Notes: generated by a model not told the origin, from the letters alone. Shown: positions 34,216 to 43,625, numbered from the stretch's first letter. The stretch is 55,016 bases of DNA from CAZEQK01 sp964514395 (GCA_964514395.1 CAZEQK010000020.1:1-55016), one strand, 5' to 3'. Numbers and translations are program-made.

Positions 34216-35076
34216 TTATTTAAGACCATTTATTTTTTTTGCCGCCTCAAGCGTATTTTTTAATAGCATCGTTCTAGTCATCGGTCCAACTCCACCTGGT
34301 GCAGGAGTAATATAACCAGCAATCTTTTCTACTCCATCAAAATCGACATCACCCACTAGTTTTCCTGATTCAAGTCGGTTCGTACCAACATCGATTACTA
34401 TTGCACCTGGTTTTACGTATTCTTCAGTAATCATTTGTGCTCTTCCAATGGCAGCAACAAGAATATCCGCCTGTTTAGCTACCTCTTTTATATTTTTAGT
34501 CTTTGAGTGGCATATCGTAACAGTTGCATTTTCTTGTAATAATAATATAGATACAGGTTTTCCTACAATATTACTTCTCCCAATTACAACAGCATGTTTG
34601 CCCTTAATATCTTCACCTGTACGATGTATCAATTCAATAATACCATTAGGAGTACAAGGTAGGTAAGCATCCCCTTCACCAATCATCATTTTACCAACAT
34701 TTATTGGATGAAATCCATCAGCATCCTTTTCGGGATTAATTGCATTGATAATTGCCTCTTCTTCAATATGCTTTGGTAAAGGTAATTGAACTAAAATACC
34801 GTGAACATGATCATCATTATTCAATCTATTTACCTCTGCAAGTAATTCTTCCTGACTAATTGAAGCTTCCATACGTATCACTTCAGAATTCATACCAATT
34901 TCGATACAATCCTTTGCTTTCATTTTAACATAGGATTCAGAGGCCGGATTATTACCAACCAATATCACAGATAATCCTGGTGTAATCCCTTTTTCTTTAA
35001 GATTTGCAACCTCCTGCTTAAATTCTTCTTTCATTGATTTTGCTATTGCCTTACCATCGATAATTTTTGCTGACAT
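34216..35076 (-). CDS. folD: Methylenetetrahydrofolate dehydrogenase/cyclohydrolase
   Basis: The 286-aa bifunctional enzyme has YVKMKAKDC with the catalytic lysine near residue 55, the QLPLPKH and GFHPINVGKM segments, and the NADP-binding VIGRSNIVGKP near 163. It interconverts 5,10-methylene-, methenyl- and 10-formyl-tetrahydrofolate. The ATG with GGGGGAAG upstream (MSAKIIDG) is chosen; longer in-frame sequence lacks conservation. It lies between the Kae1-like gene and xseA. Confidence 0.97.
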   Translation of the reverse strand: MSAKIIDGKAIAKSMKEEFKQEVANLKEKGITPGLSVILVGNNPASESYVKMKAKDCIEIGMNSEVIRMEASISQEELLAEVNRLNNDDHVHGILVQLPLPKHIEEEAIINAINPEKDADGFHPINVGKMMIGEGDAYLPCTPNGIIELIHRTGEDIKGKHAVVIGRSNIVGKPVSILLLQENATVTICHSKTKNIKEVAKQADILVAAIGRAQMITEEYVKPGAIVIDVGTNRLESGKLVGDVDFDGVEKIAGYITPAPGGVGPMTRTMLLKNTLEAAKKINGLK

Positions 35077-35179
35077 TTTGTACTTCCCCCTTTTAAGTGA
35101 TAGATATATATTATCTATGCTCAAAAAGCTATTAACTATCCGCTTTTTAAACAATAAAAAAAAATTGACTGTTTAAGAA

Positions 35180-36148
35180 TTATCCTTTTTCATTATGAAT
35201 GTATTGATTTAGAGCAATATTTGCTACACCAAATGCGTTATCACCTGAGTAATTTTTATGAGCAAAGAATAACTTCGCTCCAACAGCTCGATGCTCCAAT
35301 CTCTTCATTAAATATTCTCTAATATATTCATTTTGGGCAACACCACCAACAATTAATATATCTTTAGAGTAGTTAGCTTCCACTGCCTTTCTTAATGCTT
35401 TTTCTACTGTCACTGCAATGACATGCTCTACTGCTCTGGCTATCTCTTCCTGAGGCTCTTGATTTTTGATCCTCCGAAACGCTTCCGCTTCAGCACCTGA
35501 AAAACTAAAGGAAAATTGGTGAACAAAGGAGGGAATCCGCCTAAAATCCTTTTCGCTAGTAGCCGCCAATTGTTCAAGATATTTCCCTGCGGGAAAGGAA
35601 AATCCTAATTGTACACCTATCCTGTCAATCAATTGTCCAGCATGTAGATCCATGGAACCACCAATTTGTTGTAAATGATAACCATTATTACTTTGCTCTA
35701 CATGTAAAATTTCACTAGTTCCTCCCGATATATGCACGGCAAGAAATTGATTACCGCTTATTTTCTCTTCTAGACTATGTAGTCCAGCTACTATATGGCC
35801 TTCTTGATGTGTCGTATAGTAAACTGGGATCTGATTCGTATATGCAATCGACCTAGCAATAGATGTTCCTGCTAGAAAAACAGGCATATAGGAATTATCC
35901 TGTGGTCTCGGTGACTTACTTACAGCAATAGCAGTTAATCTCTTATGCTCGAAGTTTTGAATATCATAAAGTAGCTTCGGCAAATTTTTTATATGCTGAA
36001 AAAGTGCTTGAGATTGCTGTAATCCTCTCTCACCCTTTTTTACATCTAATAATTTTTTAGCTTCATAGATAATTTGTCTGTCCTCGTTTATATAACAAAT
36101 AGAAGACATATAATTACTTGTATCAATTCCCAAAAAATATTTATCCAT
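35180..36148 (-). CDS. Kae1/TsaD-like (peptidase M22 superfamily) protein
   Basis: The 322-aa ASKHA-fold protein has LGIDTSNY at the start, the metal-binding HQEGH near 113-117, HISGGTSEIL near 140 and VGGVAQNEYIREYL near 265. It is related to TsaD (tRNA threonylcarbamoyladenosine enzyme) but shorter and divergent, so it is a paralog of unknown substrate rather than TsaD itself. The ATG with AGGTG 6 nt upstream is favoured. It directly follows nusB and precedes folD. Confidence 0.8.
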   Translation of the reverse strand: MDKYFLGIDTSNYMSSICYINEDRQIIYEAKKLLDVKKGERGLQQSQALFQHIKNLPKLLYDIQNFEHKRLTAIAVSKSPRPQDNSYMPVFLAGTSIARSIAYTNQIPVYYTTHQEGHIVAGLHSLEEKISGNQFLAVHISGGTSEILHVEQSNNGYHLQQIGGSMDLHAGQLIDRIGVQLGFSFPAGKYLEQLAATSEKDFRRIPSFVHQFSFSFSGAEAEAFRRIKNQEPQEEIARAVEHVIAVTVEKALRKAVEANYSKDILIVGGVAQNEYIREYLMKRLEHRAVGAKLFFAHKNYSGDNAFGVANIALNQYIHNEKG

Positions 36149-36157
36149 TTCTAACAC

Positions 36158-36583
36158 CTATGATTGCTTACTATCAATTAAATCTTTATTTTCCTTTACG
36201 ATAGAAGCCAAAACACCATTAATGAATTTTGGTGACTCCTCGGTTCCGAATTTTTTTGCTAACTCCACCGCTTCATTTAGTATGACATTAATAGATACAT
36301 CATCGACAAATAATAATTCATAGGTAGATAATCGTAAAATACTTCGATCCACAATCGCCAATCTATTTAGTGTCCATCCTTTGAGATACGCTGATATTTT
36401 TTTGTCAATTTCCTTTAAATTTAGAAATGTTCCAAAAACCCTTTCTTTAATAAATAGTAGTTCTTCATCATTCATTTTTCCATATTCCAACATATTTGAT
36501 ATTGCTTCTTCAGCTTCAATTTTACTTATATCTATTTGAAACAGCAGCTGAAATATTATTTCCCTTGCTTTTCTACGTGTCAC
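36158..36583 (-). CDS. nusB: Transcription antitermination factor NusB
   Basis: The 141-aa all-helical protein starts TRRKAREIIFQLLFQ and carries LDRSILRLSTYEL-like VDRSILRLSTYELLF and INEAVELAKKFGTEESPKFINGVL, all typical of NusB. With NusE it binds boxA RNA to prevent early termination of rRNA transcripts. Start codon is GTG, behind AAGGAGC. It leads into the Kae1-like gene and folD. Confidence 0.96.
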   Translation of the reverse strand: MTRRKAREIIFQLLFQIDISKIEAEEAISNMLEYGKMNDEELLFIKERVFGTFLNLKEIDKKISAYLKGWTLNRLAIVDRSILRLSTYELLFVDDVSINVILNEAVELAKKFGTEESPKFINGVLASIVKENKDLIDSKQS

Positions 36584-36671
36584 TCTGCATTGCTCCTTGT
36601 AATTTTTATATAAATAATTAGGTTTATACCTCTATATCATAATTCCCTTTTTATATTATCATACCAAAAAC

Positions 36672-36695
36672 AAAAAACCACCATACAAGGTGGTT
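36672..36695 (-). terminator. Terminator of the accBC-asp23-amaP operon
   Basis: Stem AACCACC / GGTGGTT with a 6-nt loop, followed on the minus strand by TTTTTTGTTTTTGG, immediately after the DUF2273 gene and before nusB. Confidence 0.85.
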
Positions 36696-36696
36696 A

Positions 36697-36912
36697 TTAT
36701 TTAAAAAATTTATCTGGTAATATTTTTTCAATGATATCTCTAAAATCTTCGCGATTATCAAATTTCTTCCCAATATACAAGCCAATCGAAATGAATCCAA
36801 TAAATATGACAGTTTTCCAGAATCCTACTAGTAAAAAAATAATACCAACGAGAATACCTAAGATTAATCCAACTAATTTACCAGGATGCTCTTCCAAGTA
36901 TTTTTGGAACAT
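36697..36912 (-). CDS. DUF2273 small membrane protein
   Basis: The 71-aa protein has two membrane helices (about 13-30 and 32-50: LVGLILGILVGIIFLLVGF then TVIFIGFISIGLYIGKKFD) and a charged C-terminus. Proteins of this size and topology lie next to amaP and asp23 genes in many Firmicutes and probably form part of the same membrane-envelope assembly. It is last in the operon, with the terminator at its stop codon. Molecular function is not known. Confidence 0.85.
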   Translation of the reverse strand: MFQKYLEEHPGKLVGLILGILVGIIFLLVGFWKTVIFIGFISIGLYIGKKFDNREDFRDIIEKILPDKFFK

Positions 36913-36924
36913 AGTTTAACACCC

Positions 36925-37479
36925 CTATTCTACACGTTTTTTCTTTTGATTTGTTTGTCCTACATTTCCTACAACAATATGGACATTACCTACAGATATT
37001 CCAGCAATCTGTTCAATTGTCTGTTTAACGTTTAATTGGAGTTCTTCACTTATCTCTGGAATTGGTCTTTCCCCGTCAACGAAAACTTTAATAATCACGT
37101 TTACTGTCTCATTATCTTCTAATTTCACTCTAACTTTCTGTTCCAGAACACCTTTAATCTTAGCAGATACCTTTCTTGCGATATTCTCAATCGTTTCAGT
37201 AGATATCCTAATTTCGCCTATTTCGGAATGAGTTTCTGAAAAGGTATGTACTTCTCTTGATTTCATACTTTTAACCAAAAAGTAGATACTCATAATAGCA
37301 GTAATAACGCTAATTCCTAATATGGTCATTTTTACATCTTGATTACTGTATAAAGTATCTGAGACTTTATACAGCAGATCATAATTAAAAAATCCAATTC
37401 CAATTAATAAAGCAAACAATGATACAATCATGAAAGCCAAACTGTATACGAAAAGTAAAAATCGATCAAAACCTCTCAT
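36925..37479 (-). CDS. amaP: Alkaline-shock membrane anchor protein AmaP
   Basis: The 184-aa protein has two N-terminal transmembrane helices (about 5-28 and 46-65) and a cytosolic Asp23/Gls24-like domain (ISTETIENIARKVSAKIKG...VNVIIKVFVDG). AmaP recruits Asp23 to the membrane. The ATG (MRGFDRF) behind AGGAGG is preferred over an upstream open extension that overlaps a G/C-run hairpin. It lies between asp23 and the DUF2273 gene. Confidence 0.9.
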   Translation of the reverse strand: MRGFDRFLLFVYSLAFMIVSLFALLIGIGFFNYDLLYKVSDTLYSNQDVKMTILGISVITAIMSIYFLVKSMKSREVHTFSETHSEIGEIRISTETIENIARKVSAKIKGVLEQKVRVKLEDNETVNVIIKVFVDGERPIPEISEELQLNVKQTIEQIAGISVGNVHIVVGNVGQTNQKKKRVE

Positions 37480-37505
37480 CGGTAGATGCCTCCTAATATA
37501 ATTTA

Positions 37506-37528
37506 CCCCCCTTAAAAATAACAGGGGG
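37506..37528 (-). repeat. C5/G5 hairpin between asp23 and amaP
   Basis: CCCCC and GGGGG arms enclose an A/T-rich 12-nt loop in the 68-nt gap before the amaP start. No T-run follows, so it may be an mRNA-processing or attenuation element that sets the Asp23:AmaP ratio. Confidence 0.45.
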
Positions 37529-37547
37529 ATCAAATTGTTGTAAAACA

Positions 37548-37919
37548 TTATTCGTTTGTATCAATCTCAATTCCACTAATATAGATGTTAATTTCAGAAA
37601 CATTTAGTCCTGTCATATTTTCTAAGCTACTCTTAATATTTTCTTGAATATTCAACGCTAAATTTTGAATCACATTTCCATATTTTATTATGACATAAGC
37701 ATCTACTTTAACATTGTTTTCATCCAAAATAACCTTTACTCCATTAGTCCCATTTCCTTTATTAAAAAAATCTGTAATCTCGTTTGTAAATCCACCATCC
37801 AAATCTTTTACTCCATCAATTTCTAAAATACTATATTTAGCAATAAGTTCTAAAACATGAGGAGAGATTTCTAATTCCCCTAGATCTGATACATCCATAC
37901 TCGCAATGGGTTGCAACAT
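37548..37919 (-). CDS. yqhY: Asp23/Gls24 family envelope stress protein
   Basis: The 123-aa protein has the Asp23 fold: LGELEISPHVLELIAKYSILEIDGVKDLDGG in the first half and VKVDAYVIIKYGNVIQNLALNIQENIKSSLENMTGL in the second. In B. subtilis the homolog YqhY is encoded with accBC and influences fatty acid synthesis and envelope stress. Here it follows accC, with amaP (its membrane anchor) next, so the functional link is strong. Confidence 0.93.
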   Translation of the reverse strand: MLQPIASMDVSDLGELEISPHVLELIAKYSILEIDGVKDLDGGFTNEITDFFNKGNGTNGVKVILDENNVKVDAYVIIKYGNVIQNLALNIQENIKSSLENMTGLNVSEINIYISGIEIDTNE

Positions 37920-37988
37920 AAGTTGTTACCTCCAACACCTTTTCACATATTATACCAATTGATGTCTATTAAGACAATCATCCATTGA

Positions 37989-39341
37989 TTATTTTAAATC
38001 CAAATATATTGGATATTTATCTAGAAACTTCGTATCAAATTCACCAGATTGAAACCTTTCATTATTTAATAGCATTAAATGAAACGGAATAGTAGTATGT
38101 ATTCCTTCAATAGCAAACTCATCCAACGCTCGTTTCATTCTAGAGATAGCTTCATTTCTATTTTTACCCCATACAATTAGCTTTGCAATCATTGAATCGT
38201 AAAAAGGAGTAATTGTATATCCAGGATAAACAGCACTATCAACTCGAACTCCCGGGCCCCCTGGAGCTAAATAAAACTCAATTTTACCTGGGGATGGCAT
38301 AAAGTTTTTCGCAGGATTTTCCGCATTAACTCTACATTCTATCGCACATCCATTAATCTCTATATCTTCTTGTTTGATCGTTAACTCTTCTCCTGCCGAT
38401 GCTTTTAGTTGTTCGACTATTAAATCAACACCTGTAACAAGCTCTGTCACAGGATGTTCTACTTGAATTCTTGTATTCATTTCCATAAAGTAAAACTGAT
38501 TGTCTTCTAGTAAAAACTCAATTGTCCCTACACTATGATAATTCACTGCCTTCGCTGCTCTTACGGCAGCCTCGCCCATTTTTTCCCTTAATTCAGGCGA
38601 TAATGCAGGTGATGGCGATTCCTCTAGTAGTTTTTGATGTCTTCTTTGGATAGAACAATCTCTTTCTCCTAAATGAATAACGTTTCCATGTTTATCAGCA
38701 AGAATCTGTATTTCAATATGTCTAGGATTTTCTAAATATTTTTCTATATAGACCCCTGGGTTACCAAAGGATTTTTCTGCTTCCTGTCTTGCCATTCCAA
38801 AAGATTTTAACAGTTCACCACTGCTTTGGGCAACTCTCATCCCTTTACCACCACCACCAGCAGTAGCTTTAATGATGACAGGATAACCAATCTCTTCTGC
38901 TAATTTTACTGCTTCATCCTCATCATCAATAAGACCATCAGAACCAGGTACGACGGGAACCCCTGCATTTTTCATCGTTTCCTTGGCAACTGCTTTTGCA
39001 CCCATTTTTTGAATTGCTTCTGGTTTTGGACCGATAAATTCTATTTGAAACGATTGACAAACCTCAGCAAAATCAGCATTTTCCGCTAAAAACCCATAAC
39101 CTGGATGTATAGCATCTGATTCAGTAAGCTTTGCTACACTAATAATATTCGCTAAATTTAGATAGGAATCCTTAGATGCAGTGGGACCAATACAATATGC
39201 TTCATCAGCTAACTTTACATGTAAAGAATCTTTATCTGCTTCAGAATATACGGCCACAGTATATATCCCTAATTCCCTACATGCACGTATAATCCTTACA
39301 GCTATCTCACCTCGATTAGCTATCAAAACTTTATGGAACAC
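37989..39341 (-). CDS. accC: Acetyl-CoA carboxylase biotin carboxylase subunit
   Basis: The 450-aa ATP-grasp protein has FHKVLIANRGEIAVRIIRAC at the start, the glycine-rich ATP loop IKATAGGGGKGMRV near 160, ERDCSIQRRHQKLLEESPS near 230 and the catalytic EMNTRIQVEHPVTE near 285. It carboxylates biotin on AccB with ATP and bicarbonate. GTG is the likely start because AAGGTGA lies 5 nt upstream and the N-terminus then matches the family. It may also serve the orphan carboxyltransferase at about 0.7-2.2 kb. Confidence 0.96.
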   Translation of the reverse strand: MFHKVLIANRGEIAVRIIRACRELGIYTVAVYSEADKDSLHVKLADEAYCIGPTASKDSYLNLANIISVAKLTESDAIHPGYGFLAENADFAEVCQSFQIEFIGPKPEAIQKMGAKAVAKETMKNAGVPVVPGSDGLIDDEDEAVKLAEEIGYPVIIKATAGGGGKGMRVAQSSGELLKSFGMARQEAEKSFGNPGVYIEKYLENPRHIEIQILADKHGNVIHLGERDCSIQRRHQKLLEESPSPALSPELREKMGEAAVRAAKAVNYHSVGTIEFLLEDNQFYFMEMNTRIQVEHPVTELVTGVDLIVEQLKASAGEELTIKQEDIEINGCAIECRVNAENPAKNFMPSPGKIEFYLAPGGPGVRVDSAVYPGYTITPFYDSMIAKLIVWGKNRNEAISRMKRALDEFAIEGIHTTIPFHLMLLNNERFQSGEFDTKFLDKYPIYLDLK

Positions 39342-39354
39342 ATTAATCACCTTC

Positions 39355-39858
39355 CTATTTTTGCTTCACCAAGAACAATGGTTGACCATATTCTACTAGT
39401 TGTCCATTTTCAACAAGGATATCAACAATTTCTCCCTTAACTTCTGCTTCAATTTCATTAAATAATTTCATCGCTTCTACAATACATACAATAGAGTTTT
39501 CTGAAACAGAATCCCCTACTTTAACATATGATTCTGCCTCTGGTGAAGAAGCTGCATAAAAGGTACCTACCATTGGTGATTTTATTTTATATAAATCTGT
39601 CTCGTCCTCTTTATCTTGTTTCGTTTCCATCGAATCATTCTGTTTAGCTATCTCAGTAGTTGCTGTCACATTAACAGGAACTGCCTGTGGTGTGATTGGT
39701 GCAGTTGGCACTTGATTAACTGGAACCGTTGTAACAACCTGTCCTTTTGATTGCTTTCTTAAAGTAAGCTTAGAACCCTCATGATCAAGTTTAAATTCTT
39801 CAATATTAGACTGATCAATAAGCTTTATTAGCTCTCTAATTTCATGAATTTTAAACAT
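39355..39858 (-). CDS. accB: Biotin carboxyl carrier protein of acetyl-CoA carboxylase
   Basis: The 167-aa protein has an N-terminal helical region (FKIHEIRELIKLID), a Pro/Ala/Thr/Val-rich flexible linker (about 40-75), and a biotinyl domain (about 88-165) with the biotin attachment lysine K131 in EAMKLFNE. It carries carboxybiotin from AccC to the carboxyltransferase in fatty-acid synthesis. The ATG follows GGAGGAAAG. It heads the accB-accC-asp23-amaP-DUF2273 operon. Confidence 0.96.
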   Translation of the reverse strand: MFKIHEIRELIKLIDQSNIEEFKLDHEGSKLTLRKQSKGQVVTTVPVNQVPTAPITPQAVPVNVTATTEIAKQNDSMETKQDKEDETDLYKIKSPMVGTFYAASSPEAESYVKVGDSVSENSIVCIVEAMKLFNEIEAEVKGEIVDILVENGQLVEYGQPLFLVKQK

Positions 39859-39979
39859 TTTCTTTCCTCCATTCATTATCCAAAACATTTCATTTCTAAG
39901 ATTATAACATAGTAAAATTTCATAGTAAGACCATTAAAATTATATCGTAAATCTTGACTTTTATAAAGAAAACTTTGAA

Positions 39980-40012
39980 AATTAAAAACCCGACCAATAA
40001 TGATCGAGTTTT
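39980..40012 (-). terminator. spoIIIA operon terminator
   Basis: As RNA from the minus strand, an 11-bp stem (with two G-U pairs) and AUUAUU loop is followed by UUUUUAAUUUU. It lies about 40 nt past the spoIIIAH stop codon. Confidence 0.85.
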
Positions 40013-40053
40013 ATTTCTATCCTAATACTGCCCATATTTATTAAAATATAGTC

Positions 40054-40641
40054 CTATTTAACAATTTTTATATGGACATTAATTGCTGGTATTTCTAGCC
40101 GTTCACTTACCATTTTAATTATTTTTACAGCTTCAGCATTTGAGAGATTACTAGCTTGAATCATCACATCTGCATTTTTATCGTTTGATAATACAGCGGC
40201 ATCATTATAGCCATCCGCCATAATAAGTTTTTCTAATACAAACTCTGATTCGTCTACTGTTTGCAATTGATCTATCTTATCCTGTATTGTTGCAATCCCT
40301 TCTTCAGAAAGATTGCTATTATTTAGCATTGTGTAAAGCTGATCTATTTGCTTTTGTCTACTATTTGTTCTTTCCATTTTCAATCCCAATATTAAATCTC
40401 CATTTTTATTCAAATCACTTGATAATTCAACATCAACCACATTGCTCGTATCAAGCTTACTAGAAATTTCATCCGTATTTAGTTCTGTTACAACGTTGTC
40501 CGTTTTATCCCCTCCATTTTCAAACGCATTTTTTGAAATTAGTGGATCACTCAATAAATAATAGGCTGATAAAACAACCATAACAGTAACCATGGTTAAT
40601 ACCCATACCGTCTGTTTGGATTTTTCAACAACTTCCTTCAT
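40054..40641 (-). CDS. spoIIIAH: Stage III sporulation protein AH
   Basis: The 195-aa protein has one N-terminal membrane helix (about 13-30) and an extracytoplasmic YscJ/FliF-like ring-building domain in its C-terminal part (LNNSNLSEEGIATIQDKIDQLQ...LIMADGYNDAAVLSNDKNADVMIQA). Anchored in the mother-cell membrane, it binds forespore SpoIIQ in the feeding-tube channel. Last gene of the spoIIIA operon. Confidence 0.95.
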   Translation of the reverse strand: MKEVVEKSKQTVWVLTMVTVMVVLSAYYLLSDPLISKNAFENGGDKTDNVVTELNTDEISSKLDTSNVVDVELSSDLNKNGDLILGLKMERTNSRQKQIDQLYTMLNNSNLSEEGIATIQDKIDQLQTVDESEFVLEKLIMADGYNDAAVLSNDKNADVMIQASNLSNAEAVKIIKMVSERLEIPAINVHIKIVK

Positions 40642-40679
40642 TCCTATTCCTCCCTTTTCATCGCACTTCGATTGGTTAT

Positions 40680-41309
40680 TTATATTTTTGGAAAGATACC
40701 AATATTATAGGGCGGCACATTTAACAACCGTTGTACTGCTTCTAATATCATAGCTTTTATTTTTAAGTTTTCCGCCCCTCTAGCAACTACTACAACCCCC
40801 CTTACCTTTGGCTTTAATGTTTTTAGAACTAATGGTTTTTCGTTACTATCTAAACTATATAAAACCGTCTGTTCATCAAGCTTATTGTCCTTTATACTCC
40901 TAGTCCCACCTTGTTTATCCTTCTCTTCTGTTACTTGTTCTGTTTTACTAACATTTGATTTCACCACTAATTCTTCTGTCGAATCTAGATTAATTTTTAC
41001 AGTCACTTCATCAATCCCCAACATATCTGTTATTACCTCAGTCAATTGATTTTCATAAATTTTTTCATAATCCTCCATCGTTTGAGGGTTCGTTTTTTTG
41101 TCAATAATTGAACCTGTTGGCTTACTTGATGGTTGTTGATCATAGGGAATTACCTGCTCTGTTATGTTTAGAAAAGATGACAAAATCATAATTGCCATTC
41201 CAATTAAAACTAGTACGATGATCCAGTAGAATGATTTTTGTTTTTTTGACCCTGATTCCCCTCCAAACCATCGCATAAACAACTGGAAAATTCCCTTTAT
41301 ATCCATCAA
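40680..41309 (-). CDS. spoIIIAG: Stage III sporulation protein AG
   Basis: The 209-aa protein has a membrane helix near residues 25-45 and a large intermembrane-space ring domain (MEDYEKIYENQLTEVITDMLGIDEVTVKINLDSTEE...VRGVVVVARGAENLKIKAMILEAVQRLLNVPPYNIGI). It forms the 30-fold ring of the SpoIIIA-SpoIIQ channel. It follows spoIIIAF by 9 nt. Confidence 0.95.
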   Translation of the reverse strand: MMDIKGIFQLFMRWFGGESGSKKQKSFYWIIVLVLIGMAIMILSSFLNITEQVIPYDQQPSSKPTGSIIDKKTNPQTMEDYEKIYENQLTEVITDMLGIDEVTVKINLDSTEELVVKSNVSKTEQVTEEKDKQGGTRSIKDNKLDEQTVLYSLDSNEKPLVLKTLKPKVRGVVVVARGAENLKIKAMILEAVQRLLNVPPYNIGIFPKI

Positions 41310-41318
41310 CTACTCCTC

Positions 41319-41993
41319 CTAATCCAAATCATTTTCAACATAAACATGAATACTATCCTTTGCGATGCCCCAATTTTTAGCTAAGATTTCTTTTATAGGT
41401 GTTTCTATACCAGTAATGCTTTTATTTTCTTTGTTTTCTTCTATTGCTTGTTTGTTTTCTGATATATCGATATGCACAACATCCACATTTTTAATGTCTT
41501 TTACCTCTTTGGAAGCAACCTGAGTCTTTCCCTCTGTTTTTGCATTTTCCTTTGGAGTAACATAGACATTTATTTTGCTGATAATCCATCCACTATCATT
41601 ATTACTAGCATCTAAATCAACTTTTTTGATCATAATGTCAAATTTATTTTCCAAAGAATCCTTTGCTTCCTTTAATAGCCTATTTTCTACTTCCGTGATA
41701 AGCTTCTGCTGATAGTTTCCATTTGCTATTTGTTGATTTGACTCTATTTTAGTACTAATCGTTTTCTCCTCGTTTGTTAGCGTCTGGGATTGTATCTTAT
41801 TGATTAAATCTGAAGCTGATACATCAGAAAATATGCTTAATATCGGAGTAATAATCGTTAGTATAATTAATAGGCCAAGAACCATACGTGCATATTTTTG
41901 AATATTTGAATTGGGTAAAAGTACATCAACAAACGATGCAATTAGAACAATGATAATAATATTTTTAAGCCAATTACTTAGCCACGCTATCAT
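41319..41993 (-). CDS. spoIIIAF: Stage III sporulation protein AF
   Basis: The 224-aa protein has two N-terminal helices (LKNIIIIVLIASFVDVLLP and MVLGLLIILTIITPILSIF) and an extracytoplasmic domain ending with PIKEILAKNWGIAKDSIHVYVEND. It is a ring-forming component of the channel. It has a gene of 10 nt spacing upstream (spoIIIAE). Confidence 0.94.
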   Translation of the reverse strand: MIAWLSNWLKNIIIIVLIASFVDVLLPNSNIQKYARMVLGLLIILTIITPILSIFSDVSASDLINKIQSQTLTNEEKTISTKIESNQQIANGNYQQKLITEVENRLLKEAKDSLENKFDIMIKKVDLDASNNDSGWIISKINVYVTPKENAKTEGKTQVASKEVKDIKNVDVVHIDISENKQAIEENKENKSITGIETPIKEILAKNWGIAKDSIHVYVENDLD

Positions 41994-42003
41994 TTTTCAC
42001 ACC

Positions 42004-43170
42004 CTAACGTACCATTACTGAAATATTACTTGCGGTTATAATGATTGTTAATGCTAAAAAGAACATTAATCCCACAGATGCTAAGGCTGCAAATACAAAG
42101 ATTAAATTTTTACCGATCATGTTTAATGTATCTATGATTGGATTATTTCCTAGTGGTTGCATAACAGCTGCCGATAGATTATAGATAAAAGCTAAAGTCA
42201 ATATTTTTATTGCTGGAAAGACAACGATAACGAATAAGATAATAACCCCTGCCATCCCAACTGCATTCTTCACTAATAATGATGCACCAATTACGGTGTC
42301 AGCAGCATCTGAAAACATCCTCCCCACAACAGGAACAAAATTGCCCGTAATATATTTTGCTGTTTTTAATGTAATGCCATCTGCGACGGATGCAGTCGCA
42401 CCTTGTACAGATATGACACCTAAAAATATAGTCAAAAAAATTCCAAGTAACCCCATACCTACATTTCTTAATAGGTTTGATAATTGAGTTACTTTGAACT
42501 TGTCAGATATAGAACTTACAATAGACAATACAGCTGAAAAGAAAATTAATGGGAAAATTACGGTGTAAACCATGGTACCAATGACATGGATTAAAAAAAT
42601 AATTAAAGGATGAAACATCGCTGCAGAAATCACATTCCCCATTGAAGCAAGCAACATTAATATGATTGGTATCAGAGCAATCATAAAATTTATCATTTCT
42701 TGGATTGCATCTCTAGCAGATCCAATTGCGACGCTAAAGCTATTGATGGCAATGATAATCAATACCATGTACGAGATAGAAAATGCTACCTTACTAACTG
42801 TATCCTTCTCAAAGGCAGATTGAATATTATGGAGAATCGTACTGAATACAGTAAGTAATATAATAGTGCCTATTAATTTTGTATTGTAGAGAATTTCATA
42901 AAAGAAATATTTTAACATTCCAATAAAAAAAGAATTCAACTTAAAGCTTTTATTAGGAAGAACCATATCAAATAAACTTTTTTGGTTATCTGGGAAAAAT
43001 CCCCCATATTCATTCATTAATTTGTCCCAGTATTGTTCTATTTTCTGAGTATCAATAGTATTTAATTGCTTTTTTATAATCTTATTTGATGGGCTAGCAG
43101 TAACATGAATTTGCAAAGCAAATAAGAACAAAAAAGCTAGTAAGAAGAGATTCAAGATTTTAACCTTCAT
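42004..43170 (-). CDS. spoIIIAE: Stage III sporulation protein AE
   Basis: The 388-aa protein has an N-terminal signal-like helix (ILNLFLLAFLFLFALQIHVTA), a short soluble part and about seven to eight membrane helices. This polytopic core of the SpoIIIA complex resembles a channel or transporter. The ATG chosen (MKVKIL) has AAAGG 9 nt upstream; an ATG three codons earlier overlaps the spoIIIAD stop as ATGA and could also work. Confidence 0.94.
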   Translation of the reverse strand: MKVKILNLFLLAFLFLFALQIHVTASPSNKIIKKQLNTIDTQKIEQYWDKLMNEYGGFFPDNQKSLFDMVLPNKSFKLNSFFIGMLKYFFYEILYNTKLIGTIILLTVFSTILHNIQSAFEKDTVSKVAFSISYMVLIIIAINSFSVAIGSARDAIQEMINFMIALIPIILMLLASMGNVISAAMFHPLIIFLIHVIGTMVYTVIFPLIFFSAVLSIVSSISDKFKVTQLSNLLRNVGMGLLGIFLTIFLGVISVQGATASVADGITLKTAKYITGNFVPVVGRMFSDAADTVIGASLLVKNAVGMAGVIILFVIVVFPAIKILTLAFIYNLSAAVMQPLGNNPIIDTLNMIGKNLIFVFAALASVGLMFFLALTIIITASNISVMVR

Positions 43171-43175
43171 ATAAA

Positions 43176-43571
43176 TCATCCTTTGGTTGGTAGTAGTTCT
43201 ATAACAGTCTCAATGATTGCTCCTATGATAGGAATCGCCATCACCATGATTAGAATTTTACCTGCTAATTCAATTTTTGAAGCGATTGCAGTTTGTCCTG
43301 CATCCTTCGTAATTTGTGCACCAAACTCAGCAATATATGCAATACCAATAATTTTTAAAATGGTTTCAAGATAAACCATATTGATATTTGCTTGTGTCGC
43401 TAATTTTTCAAGAATGTGAATGACTGAAGAAATTTTTCCTATTAAAAAAAGGAAAATAATAATACCGGTGAAAATAGTAATTATAAATGAAAATTGAGGG
43501 TTCACATCCTTTAATAAGATAGCTAATATAGTAGCAATGAACCCTAGTCCAACAATTTGTATGATTTCCAT
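43176..43571 (-). CDS. spoIIIAD: Stage III sporulation protein AD
   Basis: The 131-aa protein has four hydrophobic helices with the typical start EIIQIVGLGFIATILAILLKDVNPQFSF. It is an integral membrane part of the SpoIIIA complex and resembles SpoIIIAC in its first half. Its stop overlaps the region of the spoIIIAE start. Confidence 0.93.
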   Translation of the reverse strand: MEIIQIVGLGFIATILAILLKDVNPQFSFIITIFTGIIIFLFLIGKISSVIHILEKLATQANINMVYLETILKIIGIAYIAEFGAQITKDAGQTAIASKIELAGKILIMVMAIPIIGAIIETVIELLPTKG

Positions 43572-43625
43572 ATTCCCACCCTCTTTATAAGCGTTTCATA
43601 GATTGATACAGATTCTATTAAAAAT

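Noticed and set aside
37480..37548. Longer AmaP N-terminus
   Set aside because: The upstream frame runs through a C5/G5 hairpin and ignores the strong AGGAGG just before the chosen ATG.
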